A DNA stretch of 53,249 bases from Bacteroidota bacterium (GTDB taxonomy: Bacteria; Bacteroidota; Bacteroidia; Sphingobacteriales; Sphingobacteriaceae). Location of the stretch: assembly GCA_013289045.1 (NCBI GenBank), contig JABDAU010000017.1:1-53249 (forward strand). Reading direction: 5' to 3'. This document shows positions 27,401-35,955 of this stretch, piece by piece. Made by a program: the position numbers and the translations under genes. Positions within the stretch are counted from its first letter, which is position 1, and every line of letters begins with the position of its first letter. Under the pieces are notes generated by a model, which did not search any database, had not been told where the DNA came from, and was given only the letters and a program-made list of their open reading frames with translations.

Positions 27401-27809
27401 TAACAGTTCCTGTTACCGTAATTGTTTGTACAATAGTTTCGTCTTTGGGCTTCGGCGTGACGACTATAGTGGTTTGATTGATAACATAAGTAAATGGTTG
27501 ATTTAAAAAACACTGTTTTAAGGCCTCCTCAAGCGGTACATTGGATAGATGCACTGTAACAGGTTCGGCTTTCTTTAGCATCTTTGCATCGTATAAAACA
27601 CTAAACCCACTTTGTTTATGGATATCCTTTAACGTTTCGGTTAACGAAGAGTTGGTTTTGTTGAGGCTAACCCTTTGTGCAAACGAAGCGGCACTTACTT
27701 GTAGCATCGTAGCCAGACACAAAAGGAACGATAGCTTCATGATTAATAATAATTTAGGCAATAAGCAGAATGGTCTACTGCTTCTTACTGCGGTAAAATT
27801 TTTATACAT
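24438..27809 (-). CDS. SusC/RagA TonB-dependent transporter with N-terminal STN domain
   Basis: A 1123-residue outer-membrane transporter. The long N-terminus (MYKNFTAV..., internal ATG at 27740) is typical of STN-containing SusC proteins, and the signal peptide ends near ASFAQ (residue 45). Domains in order: STN (about 50-120), a CarboxypepD_reg-like beta domain (about 130-210), the TonB-box/plug start VVVVGYGTQKKATLTGAV, the plug, then the 22-strand barrel ending NIGANVTF. The STN domain signals to a FecR-type anti-sigma factor, and FecR lies 129 bases upstream. It should import the SusD-bound ligand using TonB energy and report its presence to the sigma/FecR pair. Confidence 0.94.
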   Translation of the reverse strand: MYKNFTAVRSSRPFCLLPKLLLIMKLSFLLCLATMLQVSAASFAQRVSLNKTNSSLTETLKDIHKQSGFSVLYDAKMLKKAEPVTVHLSNVPLEEALKQCFLNQPFTYVINQTTIVVTPKPKDETIVQTITVTGTVTDQKGQPLAGASIKLKGTNIGTVSTTDGTYSIKVPDGTGTLIFSFVGSVTQEIEINNRTQINVALADENSVLTDVVVVGYGTQKKATLTGAVETIKGGDLVQSPQPNLSNSLAGRAPGLIAQNASGEPGYDGATLLIRGQSTTGNNSPLIVIDGVANRLGGLERIDPNDVESVSILKDASAAIYGAQAANGVILITTKRGKTGKATVTYDYNEGFMQPTNLPKMADAATFATIQNEIAYYDNPTGGLNQSYTAAQIQKFKDGSDPLNYPNQDWEKALLKNVALQDKQDLAVRGGTDNVTYYLSLGNQAQDGLYKKGATHYSQNNVLSNVDVKVNDKLKFGLNLGYRQEVRTTPAAAGASAIFGQDYSMFPTIPAYYPNGLPSPGTNGGQNPVVEVDGDLVGTLKGTVNTFNGTLTGTWTLPVKGLSVDGFLAVDQAVSNSKEFSKPWITYQYVQSSNTYEPLKYGPSAPELSEGTETNSLVTANIKLNYELHIGSNNLTAFVAYEQSDDNDASFSAYRLNFLSTDLPELSQGGSAPTDAGNGGGSTETTRQNIFGRVTYDYAGKYLAEFQLREDGSSIFAQGHRFGTFPGVSVGWRLSEESWMKKVDWVNNLKIRASWGKLGNDRVAPYQYLDNFSYSTGVFATGNSQNATGINYNLLANPFAVWEVANKYNLGLDGTIFKDLTFELNWFKEKRSNILTAPSQSIPGVSGIASSQIPVENIGRVQNQGFDGSINYQKKFNHWTFNLGGNFTYAKSRVLYLDEPPNTISYQQYTGLPLGSQLLYQAIGIYKTQAQINSTPHIPGTQPGDLIYKDVNGDGQITAADEVRASKSNVPEIVYGITGGAAYKNFDLTFLFSGQADAVQYLLPDAGTNGNFPSSWADNRWSPTNTNGTYPRADDRSGVYYGSYRSTFWLRNTSFLRLKNLQLGYSFPHEMISKLGINGLRIYASGYNLLTFTPLKDYDPEGNNEQGYFYPQQKIYNIGANVTF

Positions 27810-27881
27810 TTGAATGTTAGGTTAATAAATTGGTTGTGAGAAAATGATCATAAATTGCCCTGACAGCTGTTTCAGCTTATA

Positions 27882-27906
27882 CCAGGAGCGCCGCAAACGT
27901 TCCTGG
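27882..27906 (-). terminator. hairpin between FecR and SusC
   Basis: CCAGGA pairs with TCCTGG around a 13-base interior that can add two more GC pairs. No T-tract follows on the - strand. It is probably a weak attenuator that separates FecR from SusC expression. Confidence 0.4.
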
Positions 27907-27937
27907 TTATTTATTCAGGTTATATTAGGTATACGAT

Positions 27938-29104
27938 TTACTTCATAATAATAACCCTCCTTCCCTCTATTTTATAGTGAATTGCCTGAGTAAGTTCCAT
28001 ATTATTTAATAACTCAGTAATATTTTTATACCGGGATACAGTACCCCCAAATTCCCTGTCTTTGACATCTCCTGTGTATTCGACATCTATATCATACCAC
28101 CGGGAAACCTGCTTCATGATATTGACAATATTTTCATCATGGAATACGAATAAACCATTCTTCCAGGCCATGGTTTCTTCTATGTCAGCGTCCTTAACTT
28201 CTATTTGATTGCCCGATGTTGTTATTTTTCCCTGCTGCCCCGGAGTAAGAACAGTCATTGCACTTCCATGAACCATACGCACCGACCCCTCAAGCAAGGT
28301 GGCTGTCAGGTATTCGTTATCTTTATAGGCATTTATATTAAAATGTGTACCCAATACCTGCACGCGGGTTCCGGCTGCCTGTACATTAAATGGCTTGTAT
28401 TTATTTTTAGCCACTTCAAAATATGCTTCGCCGGTCAATTCAACGTTTCTTTCGTTCCCGTTAAATGCCACAGGAAACCGTAGCGAAGACATTGAATTTA
28501 ACCAAACCTTTGTGCCGTCTTCAAGCTCAACCTGGTATTGTCCGCCAACCGGCGTTGTAATTGTATTAAACTCCGGCGCAGAATCAGGTATCTGTTGATT
28601 CTTATTACCACTAAAATGATAAACAACAAGACCGTTCTTTGTCTTAGTAAGCGTTATCCCGGCCTGCGCAGCCAGGTTCCCATTCTTCGCGCTGTCCAGC
28701 ACAATACGGGTGCCGTTCGCCATCGTTAGATAAGCTTTATTTCCACCGGGAAGGATCCCCCTTATTGGAGTTTTTACCAGTTGAGATGTGTGTACCGGCT
28801 TATTATTATGTTTAATCATCCACAATCCTGCTGATAAAATGACAACAGCTGCAGCTGCTACTTTATACCATTTAAAAGCGATATTCTTTCTTCCCGCTAA
28901 CGGCCCGACAACCTTCCTGCTTTCGCTCAGCCGCTGCCAAATACGCTCACCAACCTCGTCCTGACTCATGAGATCATCATCCCATTTATCATCCAGCAAT
29001 TTCATTTTATCGCGGTAGCTGTTAAGCATATCCATTTCTGCCGGTGAACACTGCCCGCTAATGTATTTTTTATAGAGTTTCAAAAACTCTTCCCTTGTTA
29101 TCAT
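27938..29104 (-). CDS. FecR family anti-sigma factor
   Basis: A 388-residue single-pass protein. A cytoplasmic N-terminal sigma-binding part (about 1-75) precedes one membrane helix, WYKVAAAAVVILSAGLWMI, at about residues 79-97. The periplasmic FecR domain follows (TPVGGQYQVELEDGTKVWLN, LTGEAYFEVAKNKYKPF, RVQVLGTHFNINAY), then a C-terminal DUF4974-like domain (VVNIM-like KQVSRWYDIDVEYTGD). It would hold the ECF sigma factor inactive until SusC's STN domain signals ligand import. The sigma gene lies head to head with it on the other strand, not upstream in the same operon as is usual. Confidence 0.93.
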   Translation of the reverse strand: MITREEFLKLYKKYISGQCSPAEMDMLNSYRDKMKLLDDKWDDDLMSQDEVGERIWQRLSESRKVVGPLAGRKNIAFKWYKVAAAAVVILSAGLWMIKHNNKPVHTSQLVKTPIRGILPGGNKAYLTMANGTRIVLDSAKNGNLAAQAGITLTKTKNGLVVYHFSGNKNQQIPDSAPEFNTITTPVGGQYQVELEDGTKVWLNSMSSLRFPVAFNGNERNVELTGEAYFEVAKNKYKPFNVQAAGTRVQVLGTHFNINAYKDNEYLTATLLEGSVRMVHGSAMTVLTPGQQGKITTSGNQIEVKDADIEETMAWKNGLFVFHDENIVNIMKQVSRWYDIDVEYTGDVKDREFGGTVSRYKNITELLNNMELTQAIHYKIEGRRVIIMK

Positions 29105-29225
29105 GAAATTTTTATTACTGGCTTATACCAACTAAGTGTATAATGCATGACCCTACACACATCCTTTTCGAAATTATTTTTCTTTATTTCTTTAATATTA
29201 TTTTATAGCTTTATAATCCAATTAT

Positions 29226-29804
29226 ATGCGAAAAGCCCTTTTTAATGATGACGAACTTTGGAGTGCTGTTTGTAAGGACGATGAAATGGCGTTCAGGCAA
29301 CTCTTTGATCGTTATTGGGTGAGGCTGTATAATACGGCCAATAATTATTTAAAAGACAGGGAAACAAGCGAAGAAGTAGTGCATGATGTATTTTTGAATA
29401 TCTGGAATCGCAGGCAAGAACTCGAAATCAATTCGTTCCCTAATTTTCTGCTAACTGCGACACGTTATCAGGTATATAACCGTATGCGTGCCGCTAAACC
29501 TCCGGTAGTTTATATTGCAGATGATATTGAAATGACTGCAAGCTTTGATTCAAATTTGGCGGAAAGCAAAATATCAGAACAAGAACTCCATCAGGAATTA
29601 CTTGGATATATTGGTCAGCTCCCCAAGAGGTGCCTAGAGATTTTCTATATGAGCCGCTTCGATCATCTTTCAAACCAGGAAATAGCAACAAACCTTGGGA
29701 TTTCTAAAAGAACAGTCGAGAATCAAATCACAGCAGCATTGAAACATTTAAGGGATGCTTTAAAATACGCTCCCTTAGTTCTGGTATGTATTTTACTTTC
29801 CTGA
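29226..29804 (+). CDS. ECF RNA polymerase sigma factor (SusC/FecR-associated type)
   Basis: A 192-residue ECF sigma factor. Region 2 (DDEMAFRQLFDRYW, TSEEVVHDVFLNIW) and region 4 (LPKRCLEIFYMSRFDHLSNQEIATNLGISKRTVENQI, quoted only to show its place) are intact. The C-terminus ends in a hydrophobic tail (APLVLVCILLS), a frequent trait of Bacteroidota SusC-linked sigma factors. It is divergent from FecR, so both share a 121-base AT-rich promoter region. It is expected to direct transcription of the SusC-SusD operon and possibly the beta-helix gene. Confidence 0.93.
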   Translation: MRKALFNDDELWSAVCKDDEMAFRQLFDRYWVRLYNTANNYLKDRETSEEVVHDVFLNIWNRRQELEINSFPNFLLTATRYQVYNRMRAAKPPVVYIADDIEMTASFDSNLAESKISEQELHQELLGYIGQLPKRCLEIFYMSRFDHLSNQEIATNLGISKRTVENQITAALKHLRDALKYAPLVLVCILLS

Positions 29805-29908
29805 TTTAAATTTGAGAAACACAGCCGGACAATTACAAGCAGTTATGCCATTGAAAAATCTGAATTTATAAACTTTGATATCATTGTACAGAAGTTCTAC
29901 TGAGAATT

Positions 29909-32725
29909 TCACTTCTTATCGGGAACAATATCAGACCCATAAACCTTACCCGTATTCGCGTTATTTTCTCTAAATCCAGAAATATAATAGTTATTGGTTA
30001 GTTCTATCGAGACGCCGGTCGGGTGTAGCTTCGCATACACGTTATCCCCGGCAGCCTCCCCTGCCATTTTACGTGCGAAGAAAGAAGTATATACATGCAC
30101 TTTTCCGCCCCTGTTGTCTATGCCGGGGGTGCCTGATTGTGTGAAGTTTGCCTGCTGGAAACGCACTGTACCGCTGTTGATGATAGCCCCTGTGGTAGGA
30201 CTGCCCCAAAACGCGCTATTGTACAGGATAAGTTGAGCATCAGGGTCGACTTTATTAGTATTAGCTTCGCCTCCCATCAAAACATATGACCTGACAGGCT
30301 CTGCTGTTTTTGTAGTAACCAATTCAGAGTTAATCGCAACTATTTTTGTGTTTTTGTCGGCATCTTCTACAAATAAGGAATATGAACATCCGTCTGAACC
30401 GTGGCCTATAACCGTCATTTTTCCGGGATCCTTACCGGTTATTGCATCTTTCAGGAAATGGATCCCGTAGAATGACCCATAAACGAAATTGTTGAAAATC
30501 GTCTGATTTTTAATGTCGGCGAATTTAAGCGCGCTGCAATTGGATTGTACGAAACGTGTCAGTGCCACTCCCGGATATCCCTGACCGCCTTGTGGCAGCC
30601 TTGATCCGTAATGGGGATTGAGCTGCATATTCCGGATAAATCCACCTTCAGCGCCCCCGCCTACCCAAATGCCTGCTCTTGCGAGTACGCCGGCAAAATA
30701 ATCAACATAATGTCCGCTGGTGTTGTATGAAGCGAGGTCTATTCCTTTATCGCCGACTACAGTCACATTAACAATATATACATTTGGGCCTTGTCCCTGT
30801 ATCAGGAACGGAGTCATCCTTGGATTCCCGGCGCTAAAACCGTCAGTTGCGATATTAAGCTGCACAATGGTTAATCCGCTGATACCTGCACCTGCTCCGA
30901 GTTGTATAAGCGAAGGGCCTTTTTCGCCGGCAGCCCCGCCGGAATAAGTCGTAAATATCCCTGCACCACCACTTTGCGTATGGTGCTGTACATCCCATGT
31001 TCCACGCAATTCAACTCCCGAAGGAACTTTGACAGGATTGTTCACCAAATATCTTCCGGCCGGCAAATACACTGTACCGCCGCCGGCAGCCTTAACTTCG
31101 TTAAGAGCCGTTTGCAATTGAGCCGATACATCTGTTGTAGGTTGTTCATTGTTAAAGCCTGTTGCTCTGAGCAGATCGACTTTCAATACTTGACCGGACG
31201 CCGGTTTCGGATGTACTTTAATGTCTGTTACTACATTTTTAGGGATCGGATCAAACAAATATTCCTTGCTATTATTGATCTCAACATTGGCGGATTTGCT
31301 GTCATTTTTGATTTCCAATTTGCCGTTATAACCAGAGTTCACCGATTTGAGCGTATTCACGTCTGAACCCAGCAACACATGACCGGCAGGTTTTTTAAAC
31401 TCGCTCTGGGTGAGCAGCACATTACCATTGTTTATTTTAAGCGCGTAGTCGCTGTAATTGCTAAACGTACAGCTTTCAAAAGATATAACGCCGTCGCTGC
31501 CATCGCTAACCACAGGCCCGGTAAAATCTACACCGTTGAATTGGACGGAAGTTCTAAAATCGTTATAGAAATACACGGCCTTACCATCTTTTTCAGCTCC
31601 GAATGTAGAGTTTGAAATAAGCAAGCCATAAGGGTTAACAGCCTGGATATATAAACCGGTTCCGCAATCTTTGATATGATTTTCGTATAACTGCGCGTTT
31701 GGACTATCGGAAAAACCAGGTTCTCTGCCAACCCACATACCTGTCTTATAACCGGAGACATACAGATCAGATACATATTCCCAATCTGAGCGGTGCATAT
31801 TGAATCCTGTGCCGTTCGCTCTTGTGTACCCGGTCACCTTCGCAAGTGAAGGTGAGCCCGGAAGCCCGGAATTGGCCCAGTATTTAGGATCTATTTTAAC
31901 ATGCTCGATGCGTCCGATGTCGGTGCATACATGGACCTCGATTCCTGTGCTGAGAGCGGTCATATAGCTGTTCAAAACATAATGCAGTTCGCTTGGGGCG
32001 GAATAGAAACCATTATAGGCGTTTACAAGCGTTACGTGTTCAATCGTCACACAGTCGCCGTCTGGCTGGAACAATGTCCATGGATAGGGTTTTACGTCGT
32101 TGATATCCTGTTCAGGATACCAAATCGACAGGTTCGTCACGCCGGTCCCCGAAGTCATATCTATAAACCGGTCCGCTATGCTGGTATAGGTAGTGCGAAG
32201 TGCGTTGCCAGCCTGAGAATCGTTCCACCAACTTTCAACAGTTCCATTATAATTGGGCGCGTTTTTGCCAACGCGCACCTCAAGAATAGTTCCGAGAACT
32301 TTCCCCTCGTGTGATTCAGGATCAGCCCAGTCGCCGCGAAGCTGCACACCCGTTGGGATATTCAAAACATATTGGTAATTGAAGTCTTTTATGGCTTGCT
32401 CAGCGCCCTGACGCACTCTTACGCTTTTGGTGGCGGTTTGCGCACTGCGGAACTCATAACGCCCCGCCGGTATATACACTACACCACCGCCGTTTTTATA
32501 TGCGGTATCAATAGCTGCCTGGAAAGCCGCTCTGTTGTCAAAACCCGGCCTCGCTTTTGCGCCAAATCTCGGATCGGTCACTACGAAGTCAGATACAACC
32601 CAATCCTTTGTTGGATAGACAGTTTTTATGCTTGGTTGGGGTTTTCTTTCCTGCGCATTTACATAAAAGACGGAGAACAACATGGTAAAAATGAGCAGAA
32701 GTAACCTATGCTTAAAATGAATCAT
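29909..32725 (-). CDS. secreted double right-handed beta-helix protein (pectate-lyase-3/GH55-like)
   Basis: A 938-residue exported protein with a signal peptide ending at YVNAQ. It contains two similar beta-helix domains. Each opens with the pectate_lyase_3 pattern: FDNRAAFQAAIDTAYKNGG then VVYIPAGRYEF (about residues 62-93), and DVSAQLQTALNEVKAAGG then TVYLPAGRYLV (about residues 530-560). Tandem helices of this kind occur in GH55 beta-1,3-glucanases and in uncharacterised pectate-lyase superfamily proteins. I cannot place catalytic residues, so substrate is open. The gene is convergent with the ECF sigma gene and has its own 285-base upstream region. It may belong to the same regulon. Confidence 0.82.
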   Translation of the reverse strand: MIHFKHRLLLLIFTMLFSVFYVNAQERKPQPSIKTVYPTKDWVVSDFVVTDPRFGAKARPGFDNRAAFQAAIDTAYKNGGGVVYIPAGRYEFRSAQTATKSVRVRQGAEQAIKDFNYQYVLNIPTGVQLRGDWADPESHEGKVLGTILEVRVGKNAPNYNGTVESWWNDSQAGNALRTTYTSIADRFIDMTSGTGVTNLSIWYPEQDINDVKPYPWTLFQPDGDCVTIEHVTLVNAYNGFYSAPSELHYVLNSYMTALSTGIEVHVCTDIGRIEHVKIDPKYWANSGLPGSPSLAKVTGYTRANGTGFNMHRSDWEYVSDLYVSGYKTGMWVGREPGFSDSPNAQLYENHIKDCGTGLYIQAVNPYGLLISNSTFGAEKDGKAVYFYNDFRTSVQFNGVDFTGPVVSDGSDGVISFESCTFSNYSDYALKINNGNVLLTQSEFKKPAGHVLLGSDVNTLKSVNSGYNGKLEIKNDSKSANVEINNSKEYLFDPIPKNVVTDIKVHPKPASGQVLKVDLLRATGFNNEQPTTDVSAQLQTALNEVKAAGGGTVYLPAGRYLVNNPVKVPSGVELRGTWDVQHHTQSGGAGIFTTYSGGAAGEKGPSLIQLGAGAGISGLTIVQLNIATDGFSAGNPRMTPFLIQGQGPNVYIVNVTVVGDKGIDLASYNTSGHYVDYFAGVLARAGIWVGGGAEGGFIRNMQLNPHYGSRLPQGGQGYPGVALTRFVQSNCSALKFADIKNQTIFNNFVYGSFYGIHFLKDAITGKDPGKMTVIGHGSDGCSYSLFVEDADKNTKIVAINSELVTTKTAEPVRSYVLMGGEANTNKVDPDAQLILYNSAFWGSPTTGAIINSGTVRFQQANFTQSGTPGIDNRGGKVHVYTSFFARKMAGEAAGDNVYAKLHPTGVSIELTNNYYISGFRENNANTGKVYGSDIVPDKK

Positions 32726-33010
32726 AACCGGTTGATGTTTAAATTAATGATTTATGGATCCAAAGTAAACGTGACAGACAAACAAAAGATTAATATTAAA
32801 TTAATAGCCCAAAATTGGTGATCTTAAAATAATGAAAGATTGTGATCCGGTAAGGATGTCCGGCCAACGTGGCAGCAGATCGATTATACTTAGGATACGA
32901 TCAAACTATCCCGCAGTTCCATAATAAATTTTAAAATAACCCAAACCCGGCCATGCAGAATTACGTAAAAAGCAATATTATGTTTCATAATAATTAAGCC
33001 CGATAGCAAC

Positions 33011-34303
33011 ATGCTGGAGCAAAGACATCGCTGGCGACTCTACCGGCAACTAACCGCTATTATCATGATCGCCGGCCTGGTTTGGGCGTTTTTTAGTGAT
33101 GCGCTGATCTCGCTTTGCGCCCGTTATGTACCGGCTTTTTGGCTGGAATATCTCCGGGGCATCAATAATATCCTGCTGTTTGGCATCACCGCACTCTTTC
33201 TTTATTACCGGATCAGGAAACAGCAACAACTGTTGATGCTTTCCGAGAAACAATACCGAGAACTGTTTGAGTCCAATCCGAATCCTATGTGGATCTATCA
33301 CAGGGAAAGCCTTGCCTTTATTGCCGTAAATGAGGCCGCCATAGCCAAATATGGGTACAGCAAGGAAGAGTTCCTGGCGATGACCATTAAGGATATCCGC
33401 TCAACTGCGGACTACGCGTTGCTTGACGAGGCGATCAAACGCAATCCCGGCGGCCTTAAAGAGGCGGGTATGTGGAAACACATCCGGCGCTCAGGTGAGG
33501 TATTTCCGGTATCTATTGTCTCGCATGACGTGACTTTTAACCGACAGAATTGCAGGATGGTTATGGCAACCGATATCACACGGATCATTCAAAACGAGCA
33601 AAAGCTGCGCGAAGCTTACCAGAAGGAGAAAAAGCTTTATAATGAGCTTGCCGTCAAACACCAAACCATCCAGCAAACGGAAAAGGAAAACCGTATCAGG
33701 GGCCAGGTGATGAATAAGATCAATAACCTGGTCATCATTGTGCAGGACGATCGCACAATCTCCTGGGTTAACCAGGCGTTTACCGATTTTACGGGGTATA
33801 CACTGAGTGAAGTTAGCGGTAAAAACCCTGGCAAAATTTTGTTCGGGCCGGAAACGGACCCGGAGGTAGTTGACCGGCTCATCTCAGCTATAGGACAAAA
33901 AATATTCTTTAGCGGTGAACTGATCAATTATAAAAAAAGTGGCGAACCTTACTGGACGCAATTGAATCTTTCGCCAATATTCGATGAGGGCGGCGCATTC
34001 CAATTTTATATTTCGGTAGAAACGGTGATCACAGAAAGAAAGGAGAAAGAAAAAAAGATACTCGCCCAGCACCTGGCATTGCAACAGATCGCCTGGTCAA
34101 ACTCACATGAGATCCGCAAGCCGATTTGTTCCATTATCGGGCTTATTTCCGTACTAAAAGGTGCAGATGACCAACAAGACCGGAACGATTGCCTATCTGC
34201 ATTAGACATTTGCGCGAAAGAATTAGATCATCTCATCAAAGACATCAACCGAAAGGTCGAATACATTGAACAGACAGCAAATTATTATGCCCCCCAGTCC
34301 TGA
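33011..34303 (+). CDS. membrane PAS sensor with DHp-like histidine box but no ATPase domain
   Basis: A 430-residue protein. Two membrane helices occupy the N-terminus (TAIIMIAGLVWAFFSDALIS and INNILLFGITALFLYY), followed by PAS1 (about 80-200, QYRELFESNPNPMWIYH), a short coiled coil and PAS2 (about 230-350, INNLVIIVQDDRTISWVNQAF). A dimerisation helix holds SNSHEIRKPICSIIGLI with H366. The protein ends 64 residues after that His, without the N, G1, F and G2 boxes of the HATPase domain. There is no sign of a continuing frame downstream. It may be a sensor that dimerises with another kinase, or a truncated kinase. Similar PAS-only proteins occur in Sphingobacteriaceae. Confidence 0.82.
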   Translation: MLEQRHRWRLYRQLTAIIMIAGLVWAFFSDALISLCARYVPAFWLEYLRGINNILLFGITALFLYYRIRKQQQLLMLSEKQYRELFESNPNPMWIYHRESLAFIAVNEAAIAKYGYSKEEFLAMTIKDIRSTADYALLDEAIKRNPGGLKEAGMWKHIRRSGEVFPVSIVSHDVTFNRQNCRMVMATDITRIIQNEQKLREAYQKEKKLYNELAVKHQTIQQTEKENRIRGQVMNKINNLVIIVQDDRTISWVNQAFTDFTGYTLSEVSGKNPGKILFGPETDPEVVDRLISAIGQKIFFSGELINYKKSGEPYWTQLNLSPIFDEGGAFQFYISVETVITERKEKEKKILAQHLALQQIAWSNSHEIRKPICSIIGLISVLKGADDQQDRNDCLSALDICAKELDHLIKDINRKVEYIEQTANYYAPQS

Positions 34304-34854
34304 CATCCAGGCGCTTATTTGAAGAAAAGATGAATGAAAACGTCGTAATGATGGGTTGTGCTCCACTATAACTACTGATTTTGCCTCGAAAATGCCGTTT
34401 ATTCAGCTAAGCAGGGCATACAGCTTTGGTCTTTATAAAGGGCATTTGCTGATGGCAGAAAACGGGCAGGTACCGAACTTCATGAACAAACATTCTGTTT
34501 GCGTATATACTCATCTAAATCAATTCAAGGCCAGGAAAAAAATGCGATGCTTCATCATACGAAAAACAAAGGCTTAACATTTTGAAAAACAGCCAATTAA
34601 CGACAATGCCTGCAATTTATTACTGCGCAAGATCATAACTGATCGTTAAAATCTGCACGCTCCGAGGCGCCAGGTTGTAAGATAATCCGGGAAGACTTCA
34701 CGACTAGCTGATTTTGAGCCGGAGGATGCTGATCAGCAAAGCGAATAGCACCGCGGCGAACCAAAATATACGATTACTTTTCATAACTTTAAGTTACGAA
34801 ATTCATGCGCAAAAACTGTCAGATCAGCGTAAGAATCCAAATAGCGAGAAACAT
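34304..34854. other. intergenic region between PAS sensor and AI-2E permease
   Basis: About 550 bases. The + strand has a 73-codon frame (34356-34577) with no domain and poor coding character, judged spurious. The - strand has one hydrophobic 26-codon frame (34784-34704), listed separately. A 13-base palindrome, TAACTTTAAGTTA, lies near 34784-34796. No terminator with a clear T-tract was found. Confidence 0.45.
34704..34784 (-). CDS. possible 26-residue single-pass membrane micropeptide
   Basis: The - strand frame starts at ATG 34784 and encodes a short basic N-terminus (MKSNRIF), a hydrophobic helix (WFAAVLFALLISIL) and a basic tail (RLKIS). The arrangement fits a small membrane protein. 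There is no recognised family and no strong ribosome binding site, but Bacteroidota often lack one. It could be chance. Confidence 0.25.
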   Translation of the reverse strand: MKSNRIFWFAAVLFALLISILRLKIS

Positions 34855-35955
34855 ATGGACCTGAAAAATTTCACCCGTCTTCCCTTTTATATCAAGCTTG
34901 CGTGTGTGCTCTTTAGTCTTTTCGCGCTAGGTACGCTGGTCATCCTGGCTAAGGATATCTTATCTCCACTAATTTTTTCATGTCTGTTTGCGATCTTGCT
35001 CATACCGCTGGCTAAGTTCTTTGAGCGACGTCTCCGGCTGCCGCGCGGCGCTGCTTCTATGATCGCGGTGATTTTATTACTCTCACTGATCACCCTGGTT
35101 ATGTACGTGATCGGTTCACAGCTTGCCGACCTGGCAAAAGACTGGCCCGCTTTCCAGGCGCAGATTAGCCGTTCGCTTTGGAATTTCCGCGGCTGGGTTT
35201 CGGCGCATTTCGGCATCACGCGTCGCAAACAGCTCAACGTGGTCAATTCTGCGGCCAGTAAGGTTACCTCGCCCGATGCCGCGTTTGTTGGAACCACATT
35301 GCTATCTCTATCATCTATTCTGCTGTTCCTGATATTTACTTTTATCTACACGTTCTTCTTTTTGCTATACCGGCGGCTGATTTTGAAGTTCCTTGAATCT
35401 GTCTTTCTGGAAGAAAATAAAGGGAAAGTCCACGAGGTGATCGAACAGGTGCAAATGATCATCCGCCAGTATATCGTCGGCCTGCTGATCGAAATGACCA
35501 TCGTCGCCACAGCGGTCAGCGTAACGCTTTCCGTCCTTGGTGTACAGTATGCCATTTTATTAGGATTGATCACCGGAATTTTTAACCTAATCCCCTACTT
35601 CGGGATATTCTCGGCTTTGGTTATTAGCGCTACAATTACCTTAGGGACATCGCCCGACAGCAACACGGTCATCTACGTCCTGATCACTTTTGTGGCGACC
35701 CATGTGATCGACAGTAATATCATTCTGCCGCTGGTGGTCGGCTCCAAGGTCCGCATCAATGCGCTGGTCACTGTCCTCGGCGTCGTCATCGGCGAAATGT
35801 TCTGGGGTATTTCCGGCATGTTTCTCTCCATCCCCGTCATCGCCGTACTCAAGATCATCTTTGACCGCGTAGAAAGCCTGCAGCCATGGGGCATTATCCT
35901 CGGCGTCGAAGAAAAAAAACAGGAAAAACTCGCCGCCAAACTCAAAGTAAAATAA
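34855..35955 (+). CDS. AI-2E family transporter (PF01594-like permease)
   Basis: A 366-residue integral membrane protein. The ATG at 34855 (MDLKNFTRLPFYIK) is preferred; 47 codons upstream are open but lack protein character. About seven or eight membrane helices flank a large soluble loop. Family signatures are visible: LSPLIFSCLFAILLIPL near the start, and late LIEMTIVATAVSV, ILLGLITGIFNLIPYFG, THVIDSNIILPLVVG and LVTVLGVVIGEMFWG. The family includes TqsA and various antiporters, and the name does not establish autoinducer export. The gene stands alone. Confidence 0.9.
   Translation: MDLKNFTRLPFYIKLACVLFSLFALGTLVILAKDILSPLIFSCLFAILLIPLAKFFERRLRLPRGAASMIAVILLLSLITLVMYVIGSQLADLAKDWPAFQAQISRSLWNFRGWVSAHFGITRRKQLNVVNSAASKVTSPDAAFVGTTLLSLSSILLFLIFTFIYTFFFLLYRRLILKFLESVFLEENKGKVHEVIEQVQMIIRQYIVGLLIEMTIVATAVSVTLSVLGVQYAILLGLITGIFNLIPYFGIFSALVISATITLGTSPDSNTVIYVLITFVATHVIDSNIILPLVVGSKVRINALVTVLGVVIGEMFWGISGMFLSIPVIAVLKIIFDRVESLQPWGIILGVEEKKQEKLAAKLKVK

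Noticed and set aside
34356..34577. A 73-codon + strand frame in the PAS/AI-2E gap.
   Set aside because: No domain, unusual composition (many Cys and Met) and no conserved motif; probably chance.
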